Below are positions 36,159-37,639 of a stretch of 37,639 nt of DNA, one piece after another. A model generated the notes under the pieces. It did not search any database and had not been told where the DNA came from. It worked only from the letters and a program-made list of their open reading frames with translations. This DNA comes from Moellerella wisconsensis ATCC 35017 (lineage in GTDB: Bacteria; Pseudomonadota; Gammaproteobacteria; Enterobacterales; Enterobacteriaceae), in contig NZ_LGAA01000015.1 in NCBI RefSeq assembly GCF_001294465.1, positions 1-37,639 on the forward strand. The letters are read 5' to 3'. The position numbers were made by a program, and so were the translations under genes. Each line of letters opens with the position of its first letter. Position 1 is the first letter of the stretch.

Positions 36159-37639
36159 TTATGCTGCTAGCAATTCTTTTGCATTGGCTAATGTGTTTTT
36201 AGTAACTTGTCCCCCAGCTAATAATCGCGCTAGCTCTTGTAATCTCTGTTTTTTATCAAGCAATTGCATATGAGTCTCTGTTTCGAGCCCATTTGTTTCT
36301 TTACTAACATAAAAATGATGATGACCACAACCTGCGACCTGTGGTAAATGGGTAACACACATAACTTGTGTTGACTCTCCGAGTTCGCGCAATAATTTTC
36401 CGACAATAGCTGCGGTTGGACCACTAATACCAACATCGACTTCATCAAAAATAAGCGCTGGTGTATCCATTTTTTTAGCAGTAATTACTTGTATCGCAAG
36501 TGCGATACGTGATAGTTCGCCGCCAGAAGCAACTTTACCTAGTGATTGATGAGGTTGCCCTGGATTAGTGGTGACATTAAATTCGACGCGGCTAGCACCA
36601 TCAATTTGTAAATGTTCTGGTTCAAAGCTGAGATCAATTGTAAATCGACCATGTGGCATGGATAGTTGATGCATGCTCGATGTTATTAATTCACTTAATT
36701 CTTGGGCAAACTGTAATCTGGCAGTATGTAATTTTTCAGCAATATCAAGTGCTGCTTGGTGGTATATTTTGACTTGGTCGGACAGTAGTTGGCAATCATC
36801 ATCTTGATTCAACAGTTTTTGTTGTTCGTCTAATAATTGCTGATAAAGTGCCGGCAGCTCCTCTGGAGATATATGATGTTTACGCGCTAAGCTTACTTGT
36901 TTTGATAAGCGTTGTTCTAAATCAAATAAACGATTAGGATCAAGTTCATACTGATCACAATAGTGTCTTAGTTCATCACTGACTTCGCTGACTTGAATAG
37001 CAGCCTCTTCGAGCATATTGAGCAAATTCTCAAATTTTGGTTCGATTGAGATCAATTCTGCCATCTCTTGCTTAGCTGTATTTAACATTGAAATGATATT
37101 GCTATCATCATTATCAGTAAGCATTTCTATTGTATTTTGCCCTAATGATAAGAATTGCCCGCTATTAGCCAATCGTTTATATTCTTGTTCGATATCTTGA
37201 TATTCACCGGGCAATGGCGCTAATTCATCTAATTCTTTTAAATGGTATTCAAGCAGTTGCTTACGTGATTCACGTTCTTGCATTTGTTGTTGAAATAGCG
37301 CTAATTCTTGACAACTTTGATGCCAATTTTTCCAAGCGTAACGCATTTCAGCTAATAACGGTTGTTGATTAGCATAGGCATCTAATAAGAACTTTTGATG
37401 TCGTCCATCTAATAATAATTGGTGGGCGTGCTGGCCATGAATTTGGATTAATAAGGCACCAAGTTCGCGTAATTGAGAGAGAGGGACGGCAGTACCATTA
37501 ATAAAGCCACGAGAGCGACCATCTGCAGAGATAGTCCGGCGTAATAAACACTCATTATGGTCATCTAATTGATGGTCAATCAGCCACTGATGTGCAGATA
37601 GTGCATCATTTAATGAAAAGCGAGCACAAATATCTGCAC
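36159..37639 (-). CDS. recN: DNA repair protein RecN (N-terminus outside window)
   Basis: The frame remains open to the window end, giving 493 codons; roughly the first 60 residues with the Walker A motif lie outside. The internal ATG at 37346 is not the start: the upstream frame reads [19 protein letters not shown], as in E. coli RecN. Visible are the coiled-coil arms, the ABC signature [14 protein letters not shown], Walker [14 protein letters not shown], the switch His in [17 protein letters not shown], and the end [12 protein letters not shown]. RecN is an SMC-like ATPase acting at double-strand breaks and is SOS-controlled in E. coli. The AA ending resembles the ClpXP-degradable tail of E. 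coli RecN. Confidence 0.97.
   Translation of the reverse strand, partial: ADICARFSLNDALSAHQWLIDHQLDDHNECLLRRTISADGRSRGFINGTAVPLSQLRELGALLIQIHGQHAHQLLLDGRHQKFLLDAYANQQPLLAEMRYAWKNWHQSCQELALFQQQMQERESRKQLLEYHLKELDELAPLPGEYQDIEQEYKRLANSGQFLSLGQNTIEMLTDNDDSNIISMLNTAKQEMAELISIEPKFENLLNMLEEAAIQVSEVSDELRHYCDQYELDPNRLFDLEQRLSKQVSLARKHHISPEELPALYQQLLDEQQKLLNQDDDCQLLSDQVKIYHQAALDIAEKLHTARLQFAQELSELITSSMHQLSMPHGRFTIDLSFEPEHLQIDGASRVEFNVTTNPGQPHQSLGKVASGGELSRIALAIQVITAKKMDTPALIFDEVDVGISGPTAAIVGKLLRELGESTQVMCVTHLPQVAGCGHHHFYVSKETNGLETETHMQLLDKKQRLQELARLLAGGQVTKNTLANAKELLAA

Noticed and set aside
1-37639. CRISPR array
   Set aside because: No regularly spaced direct repeats and no cas genes were seen anywhere.

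Overview
The window comes from an AT-rich enterobacterial (Enterobacterales) chromosome. Gene content and order in the recN-bamE / rnfH-ratA / smpB-ssrA block, ecotin, ygbA, uspF, galTKM and an ExsA/ExsD regulator pair point to a host-associated member, most likely Morganellaceae-like (Proteus/Providencia/Photorhabdus/Arsenophonus side). This is inference from protein resemblance recalled from memory, not from a search. Most of the window shares one AT-rich style. About 26.3-32 kb is visibly GC-richer and mosaic.

Layout. 0-5 kb: the 3' part of a coiled-coil protein with a degenerate FKBP domain; a type III secretion activator/anti-activator pair (exsA, exsD) with no secretion genes beside it; a membrane-anchored bactofilin with a puzzling 5' end; ygbA with a likely NsrR operator; ydcH. 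5-8 kb: ecotin, UspF and a zinc-type CDF efflux protein. 8-13 kb: a galactose operon galT-galK-galM without galE, with a promoter whose operator/CRP geometry copies E. coli galP1, followed by a GalR/GalS-type repressor. 13-16 kb: prpC-prpD (2-methylcitrate cycle) on the minus strand without prpB, prpE or prpR. 16.7-21 kb: a YcaD-like MFS transporter, a TupA-like ATP-grasp protein, a GNAT-like protein and a secreted Sel1-repeat protein. 22-25 kb: an SMR pump and a two-gene unit made of a MASE1-PAS sensor without output domain plus an HdeD-like membrane protein fused to a permuted-papain-type domain.

26-32 kb is an accessory mosaic: rlmF of Serratia-like character between two palindromic repeats in inverted orientation, an IS630 transposase stub, an IS3-family element killed by a frameshift and a nonsense mutation, a scar of an MBL-fold hydrolase gene next to a LysR regulator, a second solo IS3 end, and a nitronate monooxygenase-like gene. 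An intact P4-type tyrosine integrase follows. It is preceded by a 19-bp-arm hairpin that overlaps its ribosome binding site, and it sits just downstream of ssrA (tmRNA, tag ANDENYALAA), a classic integration site.

34-37.6 kb is ordinary core genome: smpB, ratA, rnfH, bamE and recN (its N-terminus lies outside the window).

How the parts work together: galTKM and the repressor form a self-contained sugar module; ssrA and smpB form the trans-translation pair; ExsA and ExsD form an activator/anti-activator switch whose targets must lie elsewhere; the MASE1-PAS and HdeD-papain genes form the most promising uncharacterised unit.
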